From Alphaproteobacteria bacterium (GTDB lineage Bacteria > Pseudomonadota > Alphaproteobacteria > Bin95), in contig JAJECF010000048.1 in NCBI GenBank assembly GCA_022822125.1, positions 16,905 to 80,904 on the forward strand: a stretch of 64,000 nt of DNA, in the 5' to 3' direction. Shown piece after piece: positions 7,903 to 15,626 of the stretch (the first letter of the stretch is position 1; the number at the start of each line of letters is the position of its first letter). The notes under the pieces are model-generated. The model saw nothing but the letters and a program-made list of their open reading frames with translations. It did no database searches and was not told the DNA's origin. The position numbers and the translations under genes were made by a program.

Positions 7903-8713
7903 GGGCGCGTTCTTCCAGAAGGCGGATAATGCCCGCCGCGGTCTCTTCGATGGACCGGCGCGTGACATCGATCGACGGCCAGCCCTTCTCCGTAAAGAGG
8001 CGGCGCGAGGCGGAGACCTCGGTCCTCACGCGGTCAAGGTCCACATAATTCGTTTCCCGCTGTTCGCGCAATGACCGCAGGCGGTTGCGCCGCACCTGCA
8101 CGAGCCGGCCCGGATCGACCGTAAGGCCCACCACAAGCGGCCGCGTCAATTGCATCACTAGGTCCGGCAGCGGCACCTCAGGCACGAAGGGCACATTCGC
8201 CGCCTTGTAGCCAAGATTGGCGAGATAGATGCAAGTCGGCGTCTTGGAGCTGCGCGAGACGCCGATCACGACGACATCCGCCTCGTCCAGATCGTCACTC
8301 ATCTGGCCGTCGTCATGCACCATGGTGAACTGCATGGCGTCGATGCGGGCGAAATATCTGTCGTCCAGCTTCTGGCGGCGTCCCGGGCGGTGATGCGCCG
8401 GGCGGCCGGCCCATTCGCTGATGGCGGCGACCGGTTCGTCGAGCAGCGACACGAACGGCGCGCCAGCCTCGCGGCAGGCCACTTCCAGCAGATGACGAAG
8501 CTGATCGTTGACGACGGTGGCAAGGACCACACCCGGCGCGGCCCGAATGCCCTCGATGACTCCGAGAAGCTGATCCCGGTTGCGGATGAGCACCCAGAAA
8601 TGCTCCCGGACCGCTATACCATCGAACTGGCTGATGCAGGCCCGGCCGAGCGTGCGCACCGTTTCGCCGGTCGCATCGGAGACCAGATGCAGATGAACGA
8701 CCGGATTATCCAC
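7883..8713 (-). CDS. ppsR: PPDK/PEP synthase regulatory kinase-phosphorylase (DUF299)
   Basis: A bifunctional Ser/Thr kinase and Pi-dependent phosphorylase that controls pyruvate phosphate dikinase or PEP synthase. The protein is 277 residues from a GTG at 8713. The GTG is chosen because GGAGG lies 6 bp before it and the product begins VDNPVVHLHLVSDATGE, where family members start. An ATG at 8818 would add unrelated residues. The nucleotide-binding motif GVSRSSKTPT is present. Its start codon overlaps a DnaA-box-like 9-mer. This gene and hemE flank the replication origin in Caulobacter and Rickettsia. Confidence 0.93.
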   Translation of the reverse strand: MDNPVVHLHLVSDATGETVRTLGRACISQFDGIAVREHFWVLIRNRDQLLGVIEGIRAAPGVVLATVVNDQLRHLLEVACREAGAPFVSLLDEPVAAISEWAGRPAHHRPGRRQKLDDRYFARIDAMQFTMVHDDGQMSDDLDEADVVVIGVSRSSKTPTCIYLANLGYKAANVPFVPEVPLPDLVMQLTRPLVVGLTVDPGRLVQVRRNRLRSLREQRETNYVDLDRVRTEVSASRRLFTEKGWPSIDVTRRSIEETAAGIIRLLEERAHDSTAG

Positions 8714-8971
8714 GCAACCTCCGGGGAAAAACGGTGAAGAACCGGCTTCGACTGATAACACACCCGACTCTCCCGCCGCGCCCCAAAACCTTCCCCAGGC
8801 GGAAAAGAACAATATCAATTCCGTGGATAACGGGAGCAGCGGCGGTCGATGCGGCCTTCCCCGGCAGCAGGGCAGGGGATAAGGCCTGTTTCCACAGCCG
8901 GGAGGCGCTATATAGAAAAAACAACAATTCAGAATCCCTTGTATTCGGTTAAGGAAACGCTGCCGGCCGGC
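8706..8971. other. oriC: Candidate chromosomal replication origin (oriC) between ppsR and hemE
   Basis: The divergent spacer between ppsR (DUF299) and hemE holds TTATCCACG at 8706-8714 and its reverse complement CGTGGATAA at 8822-8830, both one base off the DnaA-box consensus TTATCCACA. Weaker matches are GGGGATAA at 8876-8883 and TTTCCACA at 8889-8896. Two GANTC sites (8766-8770, 8932-8936) could be CcrM methylation sites. An AT-rich stretch covers about 8911-8950, a possible unwinding element. The conserved hemE-origin-RP001 synteny of alphaproteobacteria supports this. The region must also carry the two divergent promoters. Confidence 0.6.
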
Positions 8972-9976
8972 ATGGTCAAACCCCTTCTCAAAGTTCTTGC
9001 GGGCGAGACCGTTCGCCCGGCGCCCTTCTGGCTCATGCGGCAGGCCGGACGCTACCTGCCGGAATACCGCGAATTGCGCGCCTCAGCGGAAGGCTTCCTT
9101 GACCTCTGCTTTTCGCCGGTGCTGGCGGCCGAGATCACACTGCAACCGGTGCGCCGCTTCAGGACCGATGCAGCGATCCTGTTCTCGGACATCCTGACGA
9201 TTCCGCACGCCATGGGCCAGGAAGTCCGCTTCGTGGAAGGCAGGGGACCGGTTCTGGGACCTCTCGAACCCGCTGTCCTGCAAGCTGTCAACGGCCGGCT
9301 GGACCCTGTCTATGAGGCAGTAAGACTGGTGCGCGCGGACCTGCCCGAGAAGGCGGCGCTGATCGGATTCGCCGGCGCGCCCTGGACGGTGGCGGCCTAT
9401 ATGGTCGAGGGCGGCTCCAGCCGCGACTGGCTCAGAGTAAGGCATATGGCGCTTGGCGAGTCGGACCGCTTCGCGGCGTTGATCGACCGGATTGTCGAGG
9501 CCACCATCGATCATCTCGCAGCGCAAGCGGAAGCCGGGGCAGAAGCGCTGCAATTATTCGACAGTTGGGCGGGTTTGCTGTCGCCCTCCGGCATGAGGCG
9601 CTGGTGCCTGGAGCCGGCGCGGCGGATCGCGGCGGCGCTCAGGGACCGGCATCCCTCCGTGCCGCTGATCCTGTTTCCGCGCGGCGCCGGCGCCTTGGCG
9701 GCCGAGTTTGCTGAAATCGGCGCCTGCGTCGGACTGGATACAACCACGGACCCTGTCTGGGCGGCGAAAGCGATACAGGGCAGGGCAGCGGTGCAAGGCA
9801 ATCTCGACCCGATGCTGCTCGTTGTCGGCGGCAAGCCCATGGAGCAAGCCGCGCAAGCGATCCTGTCCGCGCTCCGGCAAGGTCCGCATATTTTCAATCT
9901 CGGCCACGGCGTTTTGCCGATAACGCCGCCCGATCATGTTGCCGCATTGAGACGGATCGTGCAGGAAGCGCCGTGA
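8972..9976 (+). CDS. hemE: Uroporphyrinogen decarboxylase
   Basis: Decarboxylates uroporphyrinogen III to coproporphyrinogen III in haem synthesis. It is 334 residues from the ATG at 8972 (MVKPLLKVLAGE). This start is preferred over an ATG at 8849, whose extra 41 residues look like translated promoter DNA. The family signature RQAGRYLPEYRELR and the catalytic Asp in LFSDILTIPHAMG are present. The stop overlaps the GTG start of hemH by 4 bp. Confidence 0.96.
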   Translation: MVKPLLKVLAGETVRPAPFWLMRQAGRYLPEYRELRASAEGFLDLCFSPVLAAEITLQPVRRFRTDAAILFSDILTIPHAMGQEVRFVEGRGPVLGPLEPAVLQAVNGRLDPVYEAVRLVRADLPEKAALIGFAGAPWTVAAYMVEGGSSRDWLRVRHMALGESDRFAALIDRIVEATIDHLAAQAEAGAEALQLFDSWAGLLSPSGMRRWCLEPARRIAAALRDRHPSVPLILFPRGAGALAAEFAEIGACVGLDTTTDPVWAAKAIQGRAAVQGNLDPMLLVVGGKPMEQAAQAILSALRQGPHIFNLGHGVLPITPPDHVAALRRIVQEAP

Positions 9977-10989
9977 GCCGGCTGGCCGTGGTTCTTTTCA
10001 ACCTCGGCGGGCCGGACAGTCCGGGGGCCGTCAAGCCGTTTCTGCGCAACCTGTTTTCCGACCCTGCCATTCTTCCCGCCCCGGCTCCTGTCCGCTACCT
10101 GCTGTCGCGCTATATCGCCGGCCGGCGAGCAGCTCCCGCGCGCGCGGCCTATGAGCAATTGGGCGGTGCTTCGCCGCTGCTGGCGCAAACCGAAATTCAG
10201 GCGCGCGCGCTCGAAGCCGCACTGGTCGCGCGCGGCCGGGAGGCGCGTTGCTTCATCGCAATGCGCTACTGGTATCCACGTGCGACGACGGCGCTTCGGG
10301 AGGTGCGCGATTACCGGCCGGATGAGATCGTGGCCCTGCCGCTTTATCCGCAATATTCGACCACGACCTCCGGCTCCTCCCTGGCGGAATGGCGAAAGCT
10401 TGCCGTCGAAGATCAGGGACTGCGGGTTCTGTGCTGTCATCCGCTGCTGGAGGGGCTGGTGGAAGCCTGGGCCGGGCCGCTTGCAGAAGCGATTCGCCGC
10501 GCGCGCGCCGCCGCGCCGGTCCGCGTGTTGTTCTCAGCGCATGGCCTGCCGGAGCGGGTGATTGCGAAGGGCGACCCTTATGCCTGGCAGGTAGAGCGGA
10601 CGGCCGAGGCACTCCGCGCTGCGACCGAGGCAAGGCTGGGCGAGCTCGACGACATCGACTGGCGCGTGACCTGGCAAAGCCGGGCAACGCCGGAGAAATG
10701 GCTGCAGCCGGACACAGAAGCGGAGGTCGAGGTGGGCGCAAGGGAGGGTCTGGCGCTGGTGCTGGCGCCGATCGCCTTCGTCTCCGAACATTCCGAGACG
10801 CTGGTGGAACTCGATATCGAATACCGAGCCGTAGCGGAGCGAGCAGGCGCCGCCGCCTGGGAGCGTGTGGCAACTCCCGGGGCCGCAACCTCCTATATTG
10901 AGGGGCTTGCCGATCTGGTGCTCGACCGCGGGCCGCTGAAGCGGCTCTGCCCGGCCTCCTGCGGCGGCTGTCCGATCGCCCCGGCATGA
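9973..10989 (+). CDS. hemH: Ferrochelatase with Cys-rich C-terminus
   Basis: Inserts ferrous iron into protoporphyrin IX. It has 338 residues starting at a GTG that overlaps the hemE stop by 4 bp. The catalytic His lies in FSAHGLPERVIAKGDPY, and SEHSETLVELDIEY is the second conserved segment. The protein ends CPASCGGCPIAPA. Some alphaproteobacterial ferrochelatases bind a [2Fe-2S] cluster at their C-terminus, and this C-x3-C-x2-C could serve that role, though the spacing differs from the human enzyme. It overlaps hemJ by 4 bp. Confidence 0.95.
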   Translation: MSRLAVVLFNLGGPDSPGAVKPFLRNLFSDPAILPAPAPVRYLLSRYIAGRRAAPARAAYEQLGGASPLLAQTEIQARALEAALVARGREARCFIAMRYWYPRATTALREVRDYRPDEIVALPLYPQYSTTTSGSSLAEWRKLAVEDQGLRVLCCHPLLEGLVEAWAGPLAEAIRRARAAAPVRVLFSAHGLPERVIAKGDPYAWQVERTAEALRAATEARLGELDDIDWRVTWQSRATPEKWLQPDTEAEVEVGAREGLALVLAPIAFVSEHSETLVELDIEYRAVAERAGAAAWERVATPGAATSYIEGLADLVLDRGPLKRLCPASCGGCPIAPA

Positions 10990-11432
10990 GCTGGCTCTTC
11001 GCGCTCTACCCATGGATCAAGGCGCTGCACATTGCGGCCGTCGTCTTCTGGATGGCGGGAATGCTCTATCTGCCACGCCTCTTTATCTATCATCTGGAGA
11101 CCGAGCCGGGCGCGGCGGACAGCGAGCGCTTCAAGCAGATGGAACGGCGCCTGCTCAGGGTCATCATCAACCCTGCGATGATCGCGGCCTTCCTGTTCGG
11201 AGGGCTGCTGCTCTGGGTTTCGCCAAACATGGACTGGGGTTCCGGCTGGCTGTGGGGCAAGCTCGCCGCCATTGCCGTCATGTCCTGGCTGCATCACCTC
11301 TTCGCGCGCTGGCGCAAGCATCTCGACGAAGACGGCAGGAGCCTCTCCGCCCGCTGCTGCCGCCTCGCCAACGAAGCCCCGGCGCTGCTTACGCTCGCCA
11401 TCGTCGTGCTGGTTGTCGTCAAGCCGTTCTGA
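10986..11432 (+). CDS. hemJ: Protoporphyrinogen IX oxidase HemJ
   Basis: A small integral membrane enzyme that oxidises protoporphyrinogen IX to protoporphyrin IX in bacteria without HemG or HemY. The 148 residues hold about four hydrophobic helices. The conserved His of the first helix (KALHIAAVVFWMAGMLYLPRLFIYH) is present. It completes a hemE-hemH-hemJ operon with 4-bp overlaps, placing the oxidase beside ferrochelatase, its next enzyme. In many alphaproteobacteria rho follows, but here it does not. Confidence 0.93.
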   Translation: MSWLFALYPWIKALHIAAVVFWMAGMLYLPRLFIYHLETEPGAADSERFKQMERRLLRVIINPAMIAAFLFGGLLLWVSPNMDWGSGWLWGKLAAIAVMSWLHHLFARWRKHLDEDGRSLSARCCRLANEAPALLTLAIVVLVVVKPF

Positions 11433-11475
11433 GTGCGAAATTTGGCGGTAGTATGCACGCGCAGGAGGGAGCCCC

Positions 11476-12921
11476 ATGGCTGTTGACGAACCGCGCTTCC
11501 TGATCGTGGCGATGGACGGGCTCAGGCCCGACATGATCTCGGAGGAGGCCTGCCCGACCGTGGCGCGTTTCATCGCCGAGGGCTGTGTGTGGCCGAACGC
11601 GCGGACCGTCTTCCCGAGCGAGACCCGCGTCGTCACGCCGACCGTTGCGACCGGAGCATGGCCCGCCCGGCACGGGCAGGTTGCCAACACCTTTCCCACG
11701 GCCGGGAACGGGCCGCTTATCAATACCGCGCCGGTCGAGGGCCTGCTGGCGGCGGTCGAGCATTTCGGCGATGCGCTGGTCGCCGCGCCGGCATTGGGAG
11801 ACCGGCTGGCGGCGGCGGACAAGCGTCTTGCGGTTGTTTCTTCCGGCACGGCCGGCAATGCCTACTGCCTGAACCCCAGGGCGCGGGGGCGGGGCCAGCC
11901 GACCTTCTCCGTGCAGGGGCCGGAGATCAGCACGCCCGCGGCCGACCATGCCGGGATCGAGGAGCGGCTGGGGCCCGTGCCGGCGCAGGCGCTGCCCAAC
12001 AATGCCCGCTGCCGCTATGCGACGCGCGTGGCTCTGGAGGAGATGCTGCCGAAGCACGAGCCGCATGTCGCCATCGTCTGGTATTCCGAGCCCGATATCG
12101 CCATGCATTATGCCGGCATTGGCTCGGACGCCTGCCGGGAGGCGCTCTCCTGCGTGGACGCGGAATTCGCGCAATTGCTGGCGGCGCTCGACGCCAGACC
12201 CGACGCTGCGCGCTGGAATGTCATCCTGCTCTCCGACCACGGCCAGGTGACGATCCGCGAAAAGATCGACGTGGCGGCGGAGATGCGCGCCGCGGGCTTC
12301 CGCGCCGGGCCCCGCATTGACGCCGACACCGACTATGCGGTCGTGTCGTCCTCCTGCGGCAATGTCGTGAGCCGCGACGGCCGGATCGCGAAGCTGGCGG
12401 ACTGGATGCGCGAGCAGCCCTGGGCGGGGCTCCTGTTCGCGCGCGGCGTAAACGAGGTGGAGGGGCATGTCACCGGCAGTTTCGCGCTGAACCTGGTCGG
12501 CCTCGACCATGAGCGCACGCCGCATCTCGTCTATACGCTCGGCCAGGATGACATCCCCAATCGCTGGGGCTTCATCGGTGGCGCGCTCGCCGGGACGGAT
12601 GACTCACCGCCGCCCGCTTTCGGCGGCATCCACGGGGGGCTGCACCCTAGGGAACTCTCCTGCCTGCTGGCGGCGCGGGGGCCGTTCTTCCCGGCCGTGG
12701 CGCGCGCGGAGGCGGCGGTCGGCCCCATCGACATCGCGCCGACCGTGCTCGCGGCCTTCGGCATCGCGCCGGCGGAAACGGTCGCCGGCGGGCCGCTGGT
12801 GCGCCCCGGCCTGCCGCAACGCCTTGTCTTCGAAACCGGCGCGGGCGGCTATGCGGCGCGCATCGACATGCTGGAGATCGGCGCCCGACGCTATCTGGAC
12901 TCGGGCCGCCGCGCGAGCTGA
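11476..12921 (+). CDS. Type I phosphodiesterase/nucleotide pyrophosphatase family protein
   Basis: A 481-residue alkaline-phosphatase-superfamily hydrolase. Metal ligands and the nucleophile motif are seen: MDGLRPD near residue 14, PSETRVVTPTVATG with the likely Thr nucleophile, SEPDIAMHYAG, and LSDHGQ. There is no signal peptide, so it appears cytoplasmic. The substrate is unknown. Relatives cleave nucleotide phosphodiesters or phosphonoacetate. A GGAGG lies just before the start (caggagggagccccATG). The gene ends in convergence with the DMT transporter gene, overlapping it by 31 bp. Confidence 0.85.
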   Translation: MAVDEPRFLIVAMDGLRPDMISEEACPTVARFIAEGCVWPNARTVFPSETRVVTPTVATGAWPARHGQVANTFPTAGNGPLINTAPVEGLLAAVEHFGDALVAAPALGDRLAAADKRLAVVSSGTAGNAYCLNPRARGRGQPTFSVQGPEISTPAADHAGIEERLGPVPAQALPNNARCRYATRVALEEMLPKHEPHVAIVWYSEPDIAMHYAGIGSDACREALSCVDAEFAQLLAALDARPDAARWNVILLSDHGQVTIREKIDVAAEMRAAGFRAGPRIDADTDYAVVSSSCGNVVSRDGRIAKLADWMREQPWAGLLFARGVNEVEGHVTGSFALNLVGLDHERTPHLVYTLGQDDIPNRWGFIGGALAGTDDSPPPAFGGIHGGLHPRELSCLLAARGPFFPAVARAEAAVGPIDIAPTVLAAFGIAPAETVAGGPLVRPGLPQRLVFETGAGGYAARIDMLEIGARRYLDSGRRAS

Positions 12922-13733
12922 GCCTCGCGGCGGACGATGTAGAAGGTCGAGGCGAAGATGACCGCGCCGCCCGCCAGCGCCCAGACCGAGGGCGTCTCGT
13001 TGAAGACCAGCATGGCGACCAGCACCATCATCGGCAGGCGGGTGAACTCCCACGGCATCACCACGGTAAGGTCTGCGAGGGCGAGCGCGCGCACGAAGGC
13101 CACATGCCCGAGCGAGGCGACCCCGGCGAGCGCGAACAGCCACAGCCAGGTCTCCCAGCCCGGCCACCGCCAGACGAACAGCGCCGGCGCAAGCGACAGA
13201 AGGGCGATGACGGCCGAGGCGAGGAACACGATGCGCTCCACCGGCTCCCGGTGCGCCAGCCTTTTGATGACGAGCGTCGAGGCCGCGATCATCACCGCAT
13301 TGGCGAAGGCGAGGCCGGCGCCGGCATTGAGACCGGAGAAATCCGGACGCAGCACCAGCATGGAGCCGAGGAAGCCGACGACGATGGCGGTCCAGCGCCG
13401 GGCACGCACGGTTTCGCCCAGCACGAGCGCCGCGCCCGCGGTCGCGAAGAGCGGCATGGTGAAGGAGAGCGCGGTGACATCGGCAAGCGGCATGACGATA
13501 ATCGCCCAGAAGCCGCAGATCATGCCGACCGTGCCGAATACGCCGCGCAGGGCGTAGAGCTGCCAGGGAAAGCCCGGCCGCCGGAGCGCCGAGAGGTCCA
13601 GCCGGCGGAAAAACGGGGCCATGAAGGCCAGCACCAGCAGATTGCGGAAAAAGACGATCTGGAACGGGTGCAGCTCCGTCGATGCGAAGCGGATGCACAC
13701 GCTCATGCCTGTAAAGGCGGCCATCGCCGCCAT
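12891..13733 (-). CDS. DMT-superfamily (EamA) membrane transporter
   Basis: A 280-residue integral membrane protein with about ten hydrophobic helices in two homologous halves, the EamA/drug-metabolite exporter fold. It starts at the ATG at 13733, and a second ATG at 13724 is possible. The substrate is unknown. Family members export amino acids, metabolites or drugs. Its 3' end overlaps the end of the phosphodiesterase gene in a tail-to-tail arrangement. Confidence 0.85.
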   Translation of the reverse strand: MAAMAAFTGMSVCIRFASTELHPFQIVFFRNLLVLAFMAPFFRRLDLSALRRPGFPWQLYALRGVFGTVGMICGFWAIIVMPLADVTALSFTMPLFATAGAALVLGETVRARRWTAIVVGFLGSMLVLRPDFSGLNAGAGLAFANAVMIAASTLVIKRLAHREPVERIVFLASAVIALLSLAPALFVWRWPGWETWLWLFALAGVASLGHVAFVRALALADLTVVMPWEFTRLPMMVLVAMLVFNETPSVWALAGGAVIFASTFYIVRREAQLARRPESR

Positions 13734-13783
13734 GGCGAGAATACCGGCTTTGGCGAGGGCCGGCAGGCCGCTCCAGGCCGGGA

Positions 13784-14395
13784 TCAGCCGAATAGCGGGG
13801 ACTCGTCCTCGACGGGCTCGGCGTCGAACTGGGGCCGCTCCGCGGCCTCAAGCGCTTCGCGCTCCTCGGGCGGCAGCTTGGCGCGCGCCTTGGCGGTCTC
13901 CTCCGCGAGGTCGATATAGGTGCAGAGGCCGAGATCGACCGGGTGCTGCGGGCGGATATTGCTCGTGTTCCAGTGCGTTCGCTCGCGCACGGCGGTGATC
14001 GTGTTCTTGGTGGTGCCGATCAGCTTGCCGATCTGCGCATCCGAGAGTTCGGCGCGGTTGCGGAGCAGCCAGGCGATCCCGTCCGGCTTGTCCTGGCGCT
14101 TGGCGACAGGGGTGTAGCGCGGCCCGGTGCTGCGCGCCGTGGCGCGCGGGGAATCGCGTTTCGCCATCCTGAGCCGTCCGTCCGGCAAGGCCTCGCAGCG
14201 GGCGATTTCCTCGCGGGTGAGTTCGCCATAGGAAATCGGGTCGCGGCCGTTGATGCCGGCGCCGATATCGCCGTCCGCCAGCGCCTGCACCTCCAGCATG
14301 TGCAAGCCGCAAAACGCGCCGATCTGCTCGAAGGTGAGGCGCGTATTGTCGATCAGCCAGACCGCTGTCGCCTTCGGCATAAGGGGCATGTCCAT
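13784..14395 (-). CDS. trcR: Cell-cycle transcriptional regulator TrcR (DUF1013)
   Basis: A 203-residue protein of the DUF1013 family, found across alphaproteobacteria and named TrcR in Caulobacter, where it binds RNA polymerase and DNA and acts on cell-cycle genes. The sequence shows two helix-turn-helix-like parts: LTFEQIGAFCGLHMLEVQALADGDIGAG in the N-terminus and LSDAQIGKLIGTTKNTITAVRER in the middle. The C-terminal 40 residues are acidic and low in complexity. Conservation is high enough for a confident call, but the gene symbol rests on the Caulobacter name. Confidence 0.88.
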   Translation of the reverse strand: MDMPLMPKATAVWLIDNTRLTFEQIGAFCGLHMLEVQALADGDIGAGINGRDPISYGELTREEIARCEALPDGRLRMAKRDSPRATARSTGPRYTPVAKRQDKPDGIAWLLRNRAELSDAQIGKLIGTTKNTITAVRERTHWNTSNIRPQHPVDLGLCTYIDLAEETAKARAKLPPEEREALEAAERPQFDAEPVEDESPLFG

Positions 14396-14447
14396 GGGAG
14401 AGGCGCTTTCGGTTTCGAGGAGGAACTGTCGCCAGATTTAGGGTGTT

Positions 14448-15320
14448 TCACTCCGGTTGCAAAGGCCGGGGCGGCATGAGCGGGCCGGGAGCGGCTTCTT
14501 CAAATTGCGGAAGATCGTCCGTAATCGCGTGCCAGGGGGCCATCGAGCCGGTGTAGATATGGCGGTCCACATCCCGCCCCGGATCGTCGTCCAGCGCGCC
14601 CATCGGGGTGACGGTAAGGCCCCGCTCCGGGGAGCGCCGGGGGACGCCGGAGCCGCAGACGCGGCAGAAGGAGACGGCGAAATGGCGGGCTTCCGGCAGT
14701 TTCCATTCGATCGCGAGGTCCTCGCCCCGGATAAAGCGCAGGCCGTCGATCGAGGTGAACCCGTTGGTGGCATGGGCCGCGGCGCGCGCCCGCTGGCAGC
14801 GCGAGCAATGGCAATTGTGGACGCGGCCGAACGGCTCGAGCACCTCCCAGACGATCCCGCCGCACAAGCAGCTTCCGGTGAGCCCTTCCGTGCTCTCCGG
14901 CCAGGCGCGCTCGATTTCCGGCAGCCCCTTGTTCGGCGGCCAGCCGTCGAAGCGGATGAGGTCGTCGTCGATCCTGTCCCAGGACGGCGCCGAGGCGGCG
15001 AAGATATGGGCGTTCGGGCGTTTGCCGGGGTCATCCGCGAAAAGACCGGCCGGCACGAACCAGCCGCCGGCCGGCGAACGCTCTGGCAGGGAGGAGCCGC
15101 AGACGCCGCAGAAGGAACGATGAAAGCCCGGCGAGGACTCATAGCGCCGGACCGCCTCTTCGCCGGCCGTCCACCGGAAGGCCTCTTCCCGGACCCGCGC
15201 CATGGTGGCGAAGGCGGCGCCGTGATGCTTGCGGCACATCGAGCAATGGCAATGGGACAGGTCGCGCACCGCGTCCACGGCGAAGCGCACGGTCCCGCAA
15301 AGGCAGCGTCCCAGAGTCAT
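14448..15320 (-). CDS. Tandem GFA-domain protein (glutathione-dependent formaldehyde-activating fold)
   Basis: A 290-residue protein built of two GFA/CENP-V zinc-binding domains. Domain 1 (about 1-130) has CLCGTVRF, CHCSMCRKHHGAAF and FCGVCGSSLPERS. Domain 2 (about 150-285) repeats the pattern as CLCGGIVWEV, CHCSRCQRARAAAH and FCRVCGSGVPRRS. Each should bind zinc through Cys residues. Single-domain members are usual and a fused pair is less common. A catalytic role in formaldehyde-glutathione adduct formation is disputed for the family. Start is the ATG at 15320, from which the product begins MTLGRCLCG. Confidence 0.85.
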   Translation of the reverse strand: MTLGRCLCGTVRFAVDAVRDLSHCHCSMCRKHHGAAFATMARVREEAFRWTAGEEAVRRYESSPGFHRSFCGVCGSSLPERSPAGGWFVPAGLFADDPGKRPNAHIFAASAPSWDRIDDDLIRFDGWPPNKGLPEIERAWPESTEGLTGSCLCGGIVWEVLEPFGRVHNCHCSRCQRARAAAHATNGFTSIDGLRFIRGEDLAIEWKLPEARHFAVSFCRVCGSGVPRRSPERGLTVTPMGALDDDPGRDVDRHIYTGSMAPWHAITDDLPQFEEAAPGPLMPPRPLQPE

Positions 15321-15413
15321 CTCCGTCCTCCCGGCAAAACGGCGGCGAGCATAGCGCAAACGGAGCCGGGCCGTCCCTTGCCAGTCCTTGCCGGTTGCCG
15401 TTAGCGTCGAGGG

Positions 15414-15605
15414 ATGAGACCGACGAACATATCGCCTCCGGGCGCCATCGAGACAAATGCGGTCGAGTCTGCCCGCGAGGAGCAGGATCGCCGGAGCCTG
15501 CGCGACATGCTTCCGGAAGGTGCGTCGTCGCCACCGTCCGTGATGGTCGATGCGGATTACTTCGACCGGGTTCGGCAACGGATTCGAAGAACGGCCCGAA
15601 GGTAA
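15414..15605 (+). CDS. Small hypothetical protein
   Basis: A 63-codon frame (MRPTNISPPGAIETN...) whose C-terminal stretch MVDADYFDRVRQRIRRTAR resembles the tails of small antitoxin-like proteins. GAGG lies almost at the ATG, so the ribosome site is poor. It ends 21 bp before the amidohydrolase gene. No function can be assigned and it may not be expressed. Confidence 0.3.
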   Translation: MRPTNISPPGAIETNAVESAREEQDRRSLRDMLPEGASSPPSVMVDADYFDRVRQRIRRTARR

Positions 15606-15626
15606 GCGCGGCAGGAGGGCGACGCC

